In this document: piece after piece, positions 46,658-55,494 of the stretch
How positions within the stretch are numbered: position 1 is the stretch's first letter
Layout of the letters: each line of letters starts with the position of its first letter
Assembly (NCBI GenBank): GCA_020832665.1
Contig: JAFIEG010000016.1
Coordinates: forward strand, 1-61,781
Direction: 5' to 3'
From: Pararhodobacter sp.
GTDB lineage: Bacteria > Pseudomonadota > Alphaproteobacteria > Rhodobacterales > Rhodobacteraceae
DNA: 61,781 nt
The notes under the pieces: model-generated
What the model saw: only the letters and a program-made list of their open reading frames with translations
Database searches by the model: none
What the model was told of the DNA's origin: nothing
Position numbers and translations under genes: made by a program

Positions 46658-47387
46658 GTCGTTGCGCCCCGTGCTGCTGATCAAGACCGGCGGGCTGGCC
46701 ACCATCAGCGGGGATTTCACCCGGCGCAACGGTGATTTCGAGGGTATCTTCGCCAGCGCGCTCGGCCTGCCGGCGGATCAGCTTGAAAGCCGTTTTGTCC
46801 AGCAAGGCGACACGCTGGATCGCTCACCTGCCGATTACCGCGCGGTGCTGGTCAGCGGATCGGAATCGATGGTCTCGACCCCCGAACCGTGGATGGCTCA
46901 GACCGCTGGCTGGCTACGCGAATGCCTCGCGGCAGGCACTCCCCTTCTGGGCGTGTGCTTCGGTCACCAGTTGCTGGCGTTTGCTGCCGGAGCAACCATC
47001 GCCCCCAACCCGGCTGGCCCCGAGATCGGAACAGTGACGGTGCACTTTGCCGACGACCGTGCCGGTGACCCGCTGTTCGCGCCGATGGGCGACACCGAGG
47101 AGTTGCAGGCGTGGCATGAAGAGACCGTTCTGACCCGACCGCCCGGGGCGAGCGTGCTGGCCCGCAGCGCCGGCGATGCCCACCATGTGTTGCGCTACGC
47201 GAAACGAAGTTGGGGGGTGCAGTTTCACCCCGAACTGACCCGCACGCAGATGGACGACTTGCTGAAGGAAATGGACGGCCCGTTGCGGGCGCGCGGGCTG
47301 GCGCCGCAGAGCCTGCGCGAGACCCTGCGCCACAGCCCGGCAGGTACCGCCCTGATGCGTCGTTTCGCCCGGCTCGCACTGGAGTAA
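46650..47387 (+). CDS. Class I glutamine amidotransferase-type hydrolase
   Basis: 245 aa stand-alone GATase1 domain. The nucleophile is in GVCFGHQLLAF and the catalytic His-x-Glu in WGVQFHPEL. Stand-alone members cleave gamma-glutamyl bonds (the role PuuD plays) or pair with synthetases. Together with the glutamine-synthetase-like ligase it could add and then remove the glutamyl group. The start at 46650 overlaps the regulator gene by 8 bases. Confidence 0.85.
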   Translation: MTRSLRPVLLIKTGGLATISGDFTRRNGDFEGIFASALGLPADQLESRFVQQGDTLDRSPADYRAVLVSGSESMVSTPEPWMAQTAGWLRECLAAGTPLLGVCFGHQLLAFAAGATIAPNPAGPEIGTVTVHFADDRAGDPLFAPMGDTEELQAWHEETVLTRPPGASVLARSAGDAHHVLRYAKRSWGVQFHPELTRTQMDDLLKEMDGPLRARGLAPQSLRETLRHSPAGTALMRRFARLALE

Positions 47388-47502
47388 GCCGCCATGGTCC
47401 ACCCCGCAGTGCCGCCAACGCAGGCAAGAAGCCCTGCCGCGCTGGCATCCACAGTTTCGTCTCTGGCCGGGGGACATAGGCCAATCAAGCCGTCGCAGTG
47501 CG

Positions 47503-48090
47503 TCAGCCCGACCCTGCGCGGCAGTGCACAGGCGCCGCATCGGGCGATCGGTCCGGACGCGGCATTTCCCCGATGCGCAGGAGCGGGCTCCGGCTGTTTT
47601 CCTCGTCGTGCCGGAAGGTTCGGTCAAGGGTCGCGCGGCCTCGGCTCACGCGGCTCTTGATGGTGCCGACCGTGCAACCGCAGGCATCTGCGGCCTCTAC
47701 CTGCGAGAAACCATAGGCGCCCATCAAGACCAGCGGCTGGCGCTGGATGACGGGCAGCAGGGCGATGGCGGAGATCAGCTCGTTCAAAGCCAGCACATGA
47801 TCCTGGCGCGGCTCCTCCGACAGCGTGTTGGCCATGGCACCATTAACGTCCTCGATCTCGCGCCGGTACTTTCGCAACTCGGAGAAGAAGGTGTTGCGCA
47901 GGATCGTGAACAACCACGCAAGCAGATGGCTGTCGGGATCAAAGGACGCGCGGTTTGCCCAGGCCTTGAGAAAGGTGGTCTGAACCAGATCCTCGGCCCG
48001 GTGTTCGTTCGCGGTGAGCTTCAGTGCGCGCCGTCGCAGGGCCGGGCGTTGCTGCGGCAGCAATTCGTGGAAGGGATGGCGTTCAATCAT
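47503..48090 (-). CDS. EcfG-type (ECF15) sigma factor
   Basis: 195 aa. Region 2 reads HRAEDLVQTTFLKAWANRASF, then the EcfG-characteristic stretch WLFTILRNTFFSELRKYRRE with EIEDVNG. Region 4 has GFSQVEAADACGCTVGTIKS. EcfG sigma factors run the general stress response and recognise GGAAC-N16/17-CGTT, a pattern found in front of four operons in this window. The usual neighbours nepR and phyR are absent, so this is probably a secondary EcfG copy. The ~40-residue tail after region 4 is unusual and basic. Confidence 0.88.
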   Translation of the reverse strand: MIERHPFHELLPQQRPALRRRALKLTANEHRAEDLVQTTFLKAWANRASFDPDSHLLAWLFTILRNTFFSELRKYRREIEDVNGAMANTLSEEPRQDHVLALNELISAIALLPVIQRQPLVLMGAYGFSQVEAADACGCTVGTIKSRVSRGRATLDRTFRHDEENSRSPLLRIGEMPRPDRSPDAAPVHCRAGSG

Positions 48091-48374
48091 GACGTCTACT
48101 CACTTCGGGGGTGACTTCGTTGATGCGTTTCCGGCAAGGGAACGGGCTGGTCGCCTGACGGGACGTCGATTTCGCGATTGCGTCGGTTCGGCCGGATTGT
48201 GAAAGGGCGCAGCGCTTCGGCCCCTCAGAAGGGTCTGGGAAAGGCACCCTTCAGGGAATGGCGCGTCTGGTTGCGTTCCAGGCTGGCGCCGAAGCGTTCA
48301 GGCTTTGCCCGGCCAGACTGGAAAGAGCGTTCTCGGCGCCGCTTCAGTCATTGGCTGGCGAATGCATCGTCTCG
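48091..48374. other. Region upstream of the sigma factor gene
   Basis: 284 bases between the small protein gene (minus, ends 48375) and the sigma factor start. No gene is convincing and no EcfG-type promoter with 16-17 base spacing was found for the sigma gene itself. Confidence 0.4.
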
Positions 48375-48647
48375 CTAGAGGTTGGCGAATGGAAACGAGA
48401 GCCGGGCGAGGGAGAACCGCCTCCGGGCCCGGAAACCGGTTGTGGCGCCTTGCCATGGCCCATTGCCCCGAGGGGCCGGTTCCGGCGCAATGCGGTGTTG
48501 GCCGCGCTCGGGTGCGTTTGCCTTCGTGAATCGCTCGGCCTGGGTCAGGTGTTCAATACTCAACCCTGCCATTCGGCGCTGGCGTTCTTCGTCGAGCATC
48601 TCTCTGAGCGTCACGAGAAAGATCTCGGCTTGCTTCTGTCCGGGCAT
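48375..48647 (-). CDS. Small unknown protein upstream of the sigma factor
   Basis: 90 aa, not recognised. The first 45 residues look helical and charged (MPGQKQAEIFLVTLREMLDE), the rest is Pro/Arg-rich and probably disordered. Evidence that it is real: AAGGAG stands 7 bases before the ATG and the start is helical with normal composition. It lies on the same strand as the sigma factor. The sequence does not match the anti-sigma factor NepR as I know it. Confidence 0.5.
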   Translation of the reverse strand: MPGQKQAEIFLVTLREMLDEERQRRMAGLSIEHLTQAERFTKANAPERGQHRIAPEPAPRGNGPWQGATTGFRARRRFSLARLSFPFANL

Positions 48648-48976
48648 GGCAGGGCTCCTTCCTGGCAGGGAAACGGATGTCGGTTCCTGGGAGGGCTTTG
48701 CCGGCGAATAGCGGTTCGAACCAGCGATCCGGGTCTTCCGGGAACTTTACACACTCAACTCTTCACCATGCAAATCTACCCTCGAAAACCTTTCTCGGTC
48801 AGCCCCGGAATATACTCATGACCTAGCGTCAAGCCCTGCGCAGGAGCCGGCGGAAGCTGAACTGTGTTAGGATGGCGGCGCGCAGCACCCTGTACGAAGC
48901 AGGCACCCGCAGGGCGTCCCGTGATCGTTTCTTCGATGAACGGTCGGGCGTTTTGGCCCAGCAGCGGGAGGACAGA
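48648..48976. other. Intergenic region without recognised gene
   Basis: About 330 bases between the small unknown protein and the LuxR-type regulator, divergent. No clear promoter consensus or terminator found; a longer frame reading into 48872 lacks a good ribosome-binding site compared with the ATG at 48977. Confidence 0.4.
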
Positions 48977-50206
48977 ATGATGCATGGCGAACAAAGCAAA
49001 AGCCGACTGGTCCTGGCCCCCGGGGCCGCTGCAGGCGCAAGCGAGGCAAGCATCGCCCTGCTGCGCGACATTTCACACAACGCACCAGCCACCTTCGACC
49101 CGATGCGCCGCCCCGATCCGTCGGATGCCGGCAAGATTGTCAATATGCCGGCAGGACGTGCCCGGCTGAGCACGGCTCTGGCCTCAAGCCAGATGACGCT
49201 GCGCCCCGGCAGTCACTTTAGCATTCCGCACCAGGCGTACGCGCCCGCTGCGGCGCTGCTGAACAGCCGACTTGAATGTCTCTACCTTCTCGGGCCGGTC
49301 GGGACATTCCTCTCGATCAACCCCGGCCAGCCCGAACCGGGCTTTGCGGGGATGCTTCCCAAGGCCCTGCGCACCCGCTTCCGGGTCGCGGCCGCGTCTT
49401 GCACCAGGGCGAATCCCTTTGTCACAATGTCCGTTGCGCCAATCTCGCAGTCCGACGGTTTCGACATTGAACTGCACGCGGTCTCGGCGGGGAGCGAGCC
49501 ATTGATGCTGGCCTGCTTCGTCACGCATGCGACGCCCGCGCACACGGCCCGGGGCCCGTCCGACCGCGCAGAAACCGTGGCACAGGCCGGGCGCTTGCCC
49601 TTTCCTGGGGTCGATCTGGAAACCACACGCAGCGCCCTGCGCGAGGCCGTGCTCGATTTCGAAAACGAGGTCGAGTCCCACGTCGCCGACAACGCCAAGG
49701 CGCTTTTGGTGAAGGAGAGATTCCAGTCAACGAACGCCGAGTTGCGCGCCTCGAAGGGAGAGCTCAAATCGCTCAACAGAAAGCTGATCATGCGCAACAG
49801 CCAGTTGCAGGAAACCCTGGAACGCCAGCGAAACATTGCCAGCGACCTGAAAAATCTGCTCAAGGGCGCCAAAGTCACGATTGGCGGGGCCGAACGGCCG
49901 CGCGAGGCCAGGTCGAACTTTCCGGTTGCCGCCAGCCGCGATCAGCGCGGGACGACCGACGACGACCAGGCCCGGACCGAGTTGCGCATCGCCGTGCTGG
50001 GGCGGTTTTCCAGGCTGACCCCGCGAGAGCGAACGATCCTGGCGCGGGTGCTTGCAGGCACGCCCAACAAGATCATCGCCGCCGATCTTCGGATCAACCA
50101 GCGCACGGTCGAAAACCACCGGGCGTCGGTGATGCGCAAGACCGGCGCGGCATCGCTTCCGGCGCTGGTCCGGCTTGCGATTACGGCCGAGATCCCCTTC
50201 AGGTGA
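48977..50206 (+). CDS. Coiled-coil regulator with LuxR/FixJ-type HTH
   Basis: 409 aa from ATG 48977 (GGGAGG upstream). Residues about 60-215 are of unknown fold. Residues about 225-320 are a long coiled coil with the string [20 protein letters not shown], closely resembling the linker in CheB-CheR-PAS fusion proteins, where it joins methyltransferase and PAS domains. The C-terminus (about 350-405) is a LuxR/FixJ HTH with [20 protein letters not shown] and [15 protein letters not shown]-binding protein built on a chemotaxis-type linker is unusual. No partner kinase is adjacent. Confidence 0.75.
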   Translation: MMHGEQSKSRLVLAPGAAAGASEASIALLRDISHNAPATFDPMRRPDPSDAGKIVNMPAGRARLSTALASSQMTLRPGSHFSIPHQAYAPAAALLNSRLECLYLLGPVGTFLSINPGQPEPGFAGMLPKALRTRFRVAAASCTRANPFVTMSVAPISQSDGFDIELHAVSAGSEPLMLACFVTHATPAHTARGPSDRAETVAQAGRLPFPGVDLETTRSALREAVLDFENEVESHVADNAKALLVKERFQSTNAELRASKGELKSLNRKLIMRNSQLQETLERQRNIASDLKNLLKGAKVTIGGAERPREARSNFPVAASRDQRGTTDDDQARTELRIAVLGRFSRLTPRERTILARVLAGTPNKIIAADLRINQRTVENHRASVMRKTGAASLPALVRLAITAEIPFR

Positions 50207-50387
50207 ACGGGTGCCGGGCCGGTGCCGTCATTCCCGGCGGCCCTGTGGCACCAAGCCCGTGCAGTCTGACGTGGTTTCGCCCCCGTGACGGCCGACCGAT
50301 CGAACCTGCCAAATGCTTGCGACCCGAGACCTTGGCCCGAACCCGATCCCGGGAAGCGGGCAACGGACAATCCTCAGGGGAATTTGA

Positions 50388-51376
50388 ATGTTTCGCAGTT
50401 ACGCCAAGGCGGTGCGCCGCGCCAACCGGATCATGCGCCCGGCCAATCTGAATAACGCGACCCGGTCGATGCAAACGGCTATGGCCGGTTTCATGATACG
50501 CTCGAGCCTGGCCCCGCTGGCCGGCCTAAAGCGAAAGCGCGCCCGGCGCAAGGTAAGGGCCGGCAAGTCGCTGGGCGTCGTGCAGGCACAGTTGCGCGCG
50601 GCGCGCTCGTGGATGCCCGGCGCGATGGCGCTTTCGCGCCGGCGGGGGCCCGCGCCCGAGATTCCCGCGGGCGCGCAGTATCTGAGCCGAAGGCACAGCA
50701 GCGCCGATGGGGCGCGCGGCTACAAGCTTTATCTGCCCGCCAGCGCGCCGAAACGGCCCAGGGCGCTCATCCTCATGCTGCACGGCTGCACGCAAACTCC
50801 GGATGACTTCGCCATCGGCACGCACATGAACGCGCTCGCCGAGAAACATGGCCTTGCCATTGCCTATCCGGCGCAGACCAGAGGCTTCAACGCGGCCTCG
50901 TGCTGGAACTGGTTCGAGCCGGGCGACCAGACCCACGGCGCCGGCGAGCCCGCCATCCTGGCCTCGCTCGCGGCGCGGCACGCAATTCCGTCTCGGCGTT
51001 GTCGGCGATGCGCAGCGGCAGCGACTCTCAGGGCGTGGCGCTCATCGACACCGCGCCCATCAGCCCGGTGCGTCGGATCGTCTTTCAGGGCGATGCCGAC
51101 AGCACCGTGCATCCATCGAACGCCGCGATGATCGTTGCTGCCGCGATGGGTGACGAGGTCAAACCGACAAGGCTCGGCAACAAGAAGGCAGGCGGGCGCG
51201 GAATTGCCCGAAGCGACTATACGGGCGCGAACGGCGAGGTTCTGCTCGAGCTGTGGATGATCGAGGGGGGGGGCCACGCCTGGTCAGGGGGGCACGTCGC
51301 CGGCTCCTATACCGACCGCAAGGGGCCCGATGCCTCGGCCGAGATGATCCGCTTCTTCATGGCGAAATCCGCCTGA
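50388..51376 (+). pseudogene. PHB depolymerase-family esterase that lost its catalytic centre
   Basis: The N-terminal part is normal for the esterase/PHB depolymerase family: LMLHGCTQTPDDFAIGTHMN, then YPAQTRGFNAASCWNWFEP. After GAGEPAILASLAAR the frame shifts, and the segment that should carry the G-x-S-x-G nucleophile box (about 80 residues) is absent. The C-terminal part resumes in another frame (SVSALSAMRSGSDSQG, later IEGGGHAWSGGH with the catalytic His). The junction is near 50975-51000. With no serine nucleophile it cannot be active. Confidence 0.8.
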
Positions 51377-51390
51377 GCCCTCAATGCCAC

Positions 51391-51415
51391 GGAACGCCGC
51401 GCCTTGAGCGGCGTT
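51391..51415 (+). promoter_or_regulatory. EcfG-type stress promoter, GGAAC-N17-GTT
   Basis: GGAAC (51391-51395), 17 bases, then GTT (51413-51415) with C before it. It lies about 145 bases upstream of the PRC-barrel start at 51561 and just after the esterase pseudogene. Half of the spacer is palindromic with the flanks (GCCGC...GCGGC). Confidence 0.65.
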
Positions 51416-51560
51416 CACATTGTGTGGCCAGAATATCGTGAACCGCAATCTGCCCGGCGCGAGCGCGTACGGGCAGCCGGCGGGGATCTCGGCTCGGGTC
51501 ACAACCCTGCAGGGGGCACCTGTCGCCACATTTCCCGCACTCGGGAATCAAGGAGACTCA

Positions 51561-51923
51561 ATGACACATTCAGCAGACACGCAGTCCCATGCCACGGGCA
51601 CGGGCGGCGCCTTCGCGTTTGTACGCAACGGCTATGACCGTGCTGACTTGCACCGCCTGACGACCGCGGAGCTCGAGCGCGCAACCGTCTATGGCCGCAA
51701 CGACGAGACCATCGGAACAGTGAGTTCGCTCAAGGTCGGCACCGACGGTGTGATTACCGCCGCGGTGATCGATGTCGGCGGGTTTCTCGGTCTCGGGGCG
51801 CATTCGGTCATGCTGCCGTTCAGTCAACTGACGGTGCTGCGCAAGACCAACGGCTCCGATATGCGCATCCATCTCGACACGACCAAGGAAATGCTCAAGG
51901 CGATGCCGCATCACGCCGTCTGA
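51561..51923 (+). CDS. PRC-barrel domain protein, cytoplasmic type
   Basis: 120 aa without a signal peptide, from ATG 51561 with AAGGAG 7 bases upstream. PRC-barrel domain from about residue 30 to the end with VIDVGGFLGLGAHSV. It differs from its two exported relatives by lacking a leader. A strong terminator follows 20 bases downstream, so it is monocistronic. Confidence 0.85.
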   Translation: MTHSADTQSHATGTGGAFAFVRNGYDRADLHRLTTAELERATVYGRNDETIGTVSSLKVGTDGVITAAVIDVGGFLGLGAHSVMLPFSQLTVLRKTNGSDMRIHLDTTKEMLKAMPHHAV

Positions 51924-51943
51924 TCTGTCGGCCGACAAATGAA

Positions 51944-51981
51944 GAGGGCCACGCGCTGATCCGCGTGGCCCTCCTTTTTTT
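51944..51981 (+). terminator. Rho-independent terminator
   Basis: 12-bp perfect stem (51944-51955 with 51962-51973), 6-base loop, followed by C and seven T. Directly downstream of the PRC-barrel gene ending at 51923. Confidence 0.93.
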
Positions 51982-52048
51982 ACTGTGCCGGGTCCTGCCC
52001 GTTGGTTCCGACCGCTGGCCGGACATATGTGCAGGGCACTTGGCCCGG

Positions 52049-53041
52049 TCAGTTGCTCGCGCGATACTCGGGTTGCGCCTGAACCTGCTCCTTGGTGGCA
52101 TCGATGAAGACACGCACAGCGTTGCTGGTCGCGTTCGACAGAACCGTCAGCTCGTCAAAGCCGACGCTGACATTGCTGGTGCCGATGCCGAGAAAGCCGC
52201 CGAAATTGATAATCACATCGGTAATCGTGCCGTCCTCGTCGATGATCATGTCGGTGACGCTGCCGACGACGTTCTCGTCCAGATCATAGACAGACTCGCC
52301 CACAAGCATTTCGGTCGTGACCTCGGTCACAGTGACCCGGCTGTAGCCGTCACGGGTAAGTTCCGGTGCGGAAAACAGCGCCCGCTCGGTTGACCGGTCT
52401 GCTGCATCGTCAGCTGACTGGGCCGCCGGCCGCCCTTCAGGCCGCGCCGTGCCACGCCCGGTCATGGGCTCTGCCGCCGCCATGCGATCGTTCTGCACTG
52501 CCCCATCGGTGACGAGCGCCACGCGCTCGTAACGCGGCGAATCCCGCAAAACCTCCGCATCGACCGCGACCACGACATACATCTGCGTGCTGTCTTCGGG
52601 ATCGGTCGAAAAGGTGACCTGGTCCATCGTCACCGCGACATCCCGCTGGCCCATACCAAGAAAGCCGCCGACACCGATCACGATTGCGCGGATCTGCCCA
52701 TCGTCGGACAACACGATTTCATTGATCTGGCCGATATTGTCCATGGCGTCGATCTGGTCCCGGTGGGTCGTCGCCATGTCATCCGCCGCTGCGTCCGCAT
52801 CCCCGGTCGCCGGACGGTTGGTCCTGGCGGTATCGCCCGAATTGCTGTGCGCATGCACGTCGTGGCCCATCAGATCGGATACAAAGATGTCCGACTGGCC
52901 GCGGATGGTCAGAAACCCGGGCGTTTGCACCTGCTGTTGCGCGGCGGCCGGGGTGGCATCGGTGCGGGGGGCATCGGCCAGCATCATGCTCGGCAAGGCA
53001 AGTACGGCCACAAGGGCTGTGGTTGAAAGAAGCATCTTCAT
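52049..53041 (-). CDS. Exported protein with two PRC-barrel domains
   Basis: 330 aa: signal peptide (about 1-22), then two PRC-barrel domains (about 85-175 and 235-325) joined by a low-complexity Ala/Arg/Asp linker. Each carries the signature (GGFLGMGQRDV and GGFLGIGTSNV). The two-domain layout suggests duplication. Its promoter (53105-53129) is a perfect EcfG-type match. The function of such proteins is unknown; envelope stress is the inference from regulation. Confidence 0.88.
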   Translation of the reverse strand: MKMLLSTTALVAVLALPSMMLADAPRTDATPAAAQQQVQTPGFLTIRGQSDIFVSDLMGHDVHAHSNSGDTARTNRPATGDADAAADDMATTHRDQIDAMDNIGQINEIVLSDDGQIRAIVIGVGGFLGMGQRDVAVTMDQVTFSTDPEDSTQMYVVVAVDAEVLRDSPRYERVALVTDGAVQNDRMAAAEPMTGRGTARPEGRPAAQSADDAADRSTERALFSAPELTRDGYSRVTVTEVTTEMLVGESVYDLDENVVGSVTDMIIDEDGTITDVIINFGGFLGIGTSNVSVGFDELTVLSNATSNAVRVFIDATKEQVQAQPEYRASN

Positions 53042-53104
53042 CAGGGAATCCTCCTGGGGCGAGGAACAGATCGAAAACCGACAGCTTGTTCGCCCAGCTT
53101 CAGT

Positions 53105-53129
53105 AACATCCGGCTGCGCGGTCCGTTCC
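53105..53129 (-). promoter_or_regulatory. EcfG-type stress promoter, GGAAC-N17-GTT
   Basis: On the minus strand GGAAC (53129-53125), 17 bases, GTT (53107-53105). It lies 64 bases upstream of the double PRC-barrel start at 53041. Confidence 0.72.
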
Positions 53130-53194
53130 CTTCATTCAGGCGCGCTGGCCCGGCTCGACCGGTCGTGGCCTGGCCAAACCCTCATCGAAGGCAT

Positions 53195-53219
53195 GGAACG
53201 CGCGCACCATCTCGGCGTT
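53195..53219 (+). promoter_or_regulatory. EcfG-type stress promoter before galU
   Basis: GGAAC (53195-53199), 17 bases, CGTT with GTT at 53217-53219. It lies 39 bases before the galU start at 53258. It shares a 216-base divergent region with the promoter of the double PRC-barrel gene. Confidence 0.65.
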
Positions 53220-53257
53220 TGCAAAGTCGAAACTGGTCGTGATGAAGGATTCAAATA

Positions 53258-54196
53258 ATGGCACCGCATATAGCAACGGTGGTGATTCCCGCCGCCGGAC
53301 GGGGAACGCGATTGTTGCCCGCCACCAAGGCGACACCGAAGGAGCTTCTCAGCATATACGACCGGCCGGCGCTTCAATTCGCGATGGATGAGGCGATCGG
53401 GCTCGGCGCCGAACGGATCGTCATCGTTACCCACCAGACGAAGGGCGCGATCCGCGATTATCTGACCCCTGACCCCGAACAGATCCGCGACCTCGGCTCG
53501 CGCGGCAAACCGCTCCTTGCGGCAGCGCTGACCGACATCGAGGTGCCCAAGTGGGTCGAGATCGTCTTTGTCGATCAGCACACTCCGCTCGGCCTGGGGC
53601 ACGCGATCCTTTGCGCCGAGAGGCAGACCCTGCCCGGGCCCTTCGGTGTCATCCTGCCCGACGACGTGATCTTTGGCAGGCCCTGCCTGTCCGAGATGGC
53701 GGAACACTACAGCGAAGGCCACATGATCGCGGCGATGGAGGTAGGGCCCGAAGAAACCGGCAGCTACGGCATTTTCCGTTTCTCAACCCTGCCGATGGGC
53801 CGCAACGTGGCAGTGACCGGAATCGTGGAAAAGCCCACGCCCGAGCAGGCCCCTTCAAGGCTCGCCGCGGTCGGCAGGTATATCCTCGACCCCGGCATCT
53901 TTTCCACGCTCCACCATGTCGGGCACGGTGTGGGGGGTGAGATACAACTGACCGACGCGATTGCGCGCGATGCCGGGACCGTTGCGCTTTCGGCCTTTCG
54001 TTTCAGCGGAACCCGGTATGATTGCGGCACCCGCGACGGGCTGGTGGACGCGACTCTGGCACGACAGGGCGTGGTGAGGAACCAGGCGGCGGGTATCTTT
54101 GCGGTCGCGCAGGGTGCGGTGGGGCGTGTGCCGCCCGCCCCGATCAGGTCAGGGCGGGCAAATGCCGGCACTGTCATTGCGTTCGAACAGCCCTGA
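53258..54196 (+). CDS. galU: UTP-glucose-1-phosphate uridylyltransferase
   Basis: 312 aa. Nucleotide-binding opening IPAAGRGTRLLPATKATPKE, VEKPTPEQAPS and the C-terminal YDCGTRDG stretch are those of GalU. It makes UDP-glucose, the precursor for every other sugar nucleotide in the operon. AAGGA lies 9 bases before the ATG. First gene of the polysaccharide operon. Confidence 0.93.
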   Translation: MAPHIATVVIPAAGRGTRLLPATKATPKELLSIYDRPALQFAMDEAIGLGAERIVIVTHQTKGAIRDYLTPDPEQIRDLGSRGKPLLAAALTDIEVPKWVEIVFVDQHTPLGLGHAILCAERQTLPGPFGVILPDDVIFGRPCLSEMAEHYSEGHMIAAMEVGPEETGSYGIFRFSTLPMGRNVAVTGIVEKPTPEQAPSRLAAVGRYILDPGIFSTLHHVGHGVGGEIQLTDAIARDAGTVALSAFRFSGTRYDCGTRDGLVDATLARQGVVRNQAAGIFAVAQGAVGRVPPAPIRSGRANAGTVIAFEQP

Positions 54197-54459
54197 CCGG
54201 CAGGGCGTCGTGTTCGTTCATGCCCCTGCCCCACCCCTTTCGCCTGAAATGGCAACGGCGTGCCGGGTTCCGGCGCAAGGCGGCCACGGGGCATGAGTAG
54301 ATTCCGGGGCTGTCGCCCTGCCCCCCCGAGTGGCTATCTGACTTTCTTGATGTCGAAGGGCAATCCGGCACCGGCCCGAAATGCCCTGACAGATTCTGCG
54401 GTGCCGGTATCGGCTTTCAACGCTCTGCTCCCGCAACTCCCCTGACAAAGGCTGGCAAG

Positions 54460-55494
54460 ATGAACGGATTCGATCACGCTGTGACGGAAAATTCGGCGAC
54501 GGATGGTGCCGGCGCGCCCGCCGTGAAGACAGTTCTGGTGGCCGGCGGCGCGGGGTTCGTGGGTGCGAGGCTCTGCCAGAGGCTTCTGGCCTCGGGGGCC
54601 AGTGTGATCTGCGTTGACAACCTGCAGACCGGGCGAATGGCGAATATCGACCCGATGATGGAAGAGGCCATGTTTCGGTTTATCCGCCACGACATCATCG
54701 CACCGCTCGAGTTTTCCGCGCCGGTTGACGAAATCTACAATCTCGCCTGCCCTGCATCGCCGCCGAAATACCAGCTCGACCCGGTGCACACCTTCAAGAC
54801 GAGCGTTCTTGGCGCGTTGAACCTGCTGGGGCTGGCGCGCAACAAGGGCGCGCGCATCCTGCAGGCATCGACATCGGAAATCTACGGCGATCCGCTCTGC
54901 AGCCCGCAGCCCGAATCCTATCTTGGCAACGTCAACCCGGTGGGGCCGCGCTCTTGCTACGACGAAGGCAAGCGCGCCGCCGAGACGCTGTTTCACGATT
55001 ATGGCCTGCAGCATGGCGTGAGCATCAAGATCGCCCGCATCTTCAACACCTACGGCCCCGGCATGGCGCCCGATGACGGCCGCGTGGTTTCGAACTTCAT
55101 CATCCAGGCGCTGCGCGGCGAGCCTATTACCATCTATGGCAACGGGTCGCAGACGCGCTCGTTCTGTTTCGTTGACGATCTGCTCGACGGGCTGATGCTG
55201 CTGATGGCATCGCCGCACGAGGTGAGCTATCCGGTCAATCTGGGCAACGAGACGGAATTTACCGTTGCCGAACTGGCCAAGCTGGTGCTGGCGAAAACGG
55301 GCTCAAGTTCGAACACGATCCACAACGCCTTGCCGATCGACGACCCCCGCCAGCGACGGCCAGATATCGTGCTTGCACGGCGCGTGCTGGGCTGGCGCCC
55401 AGAGGTTTCGCTTGACGCCGGCCTCGACCGGACAATCCCCTGGTTTCGCGCCCAGCTGGCTGTCGCTCTGCCCTCGCTGGAGGAAGTCGCTTGA
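54460..55494 (+). CDS. UDP-glucuronate decarboxylase (UDP-xylose synthase)
   Basis: 344 aa extended SDR. After a 22-residue N-terminal extension come [17 protein letters not shown] (a stretch specific for UXS-type enzymes), STSEIYGDP and the catalytic [11 protein letters not shown] with Y-x3-K. It converts UDP-glucuronate, the product of Ugd at 59344-60795, to UDP-xylose. A gap of 263 bases without a gene separates it from galU; it overlaps galE by 4 bases. Confidence 0.9.
   Translation: MNGFDHAVTENSATDGAGAPAVKTVLVAGGAGFVGARLCQRLLASGASVICVDNLQTGRMANIDPMMEEAMFRFIRHDIIAPLEFSAPVDEIYNLACPASPPKYQLDPVHTFKTSVLGALNLLGLARNKGARILQASTSEIYGDPLCSPQPESYLGNVNPVGPRSCYDEGKRAAETLFHDYGLQHGVSIKIARIFNTYGPGMAPDDGRVVSNFIIQALRGEPITIYGNGSQTRSFCFVDDLLDGLMLLMASPHEVSYPVNLGNETEFTVAELAKLVLAKTGSSSNTIHNALPIDDPRQRRPDIVLARRVLGWRPEVSLDAGLDRTIPWFRAQLAVALPSLEEVA

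Noticed and set aside
48375-48647. NepR anti-sigma factor
   Set aside because: Position fits, but the sequence lacks the conserved NepR core as I know it; reported as unknown.
48258-48821. 187-aa plus-strand frame
   Set aside because: No ribosome-binding site and no recognisable composition; the opposite strand has a better small gene at 48375-48647.
53051-53080. Additional GGAAC...GTT near 53055
   Set aside because: The spacing is 20 bases, outside the 16-17 expected for EcfG-type promoters.
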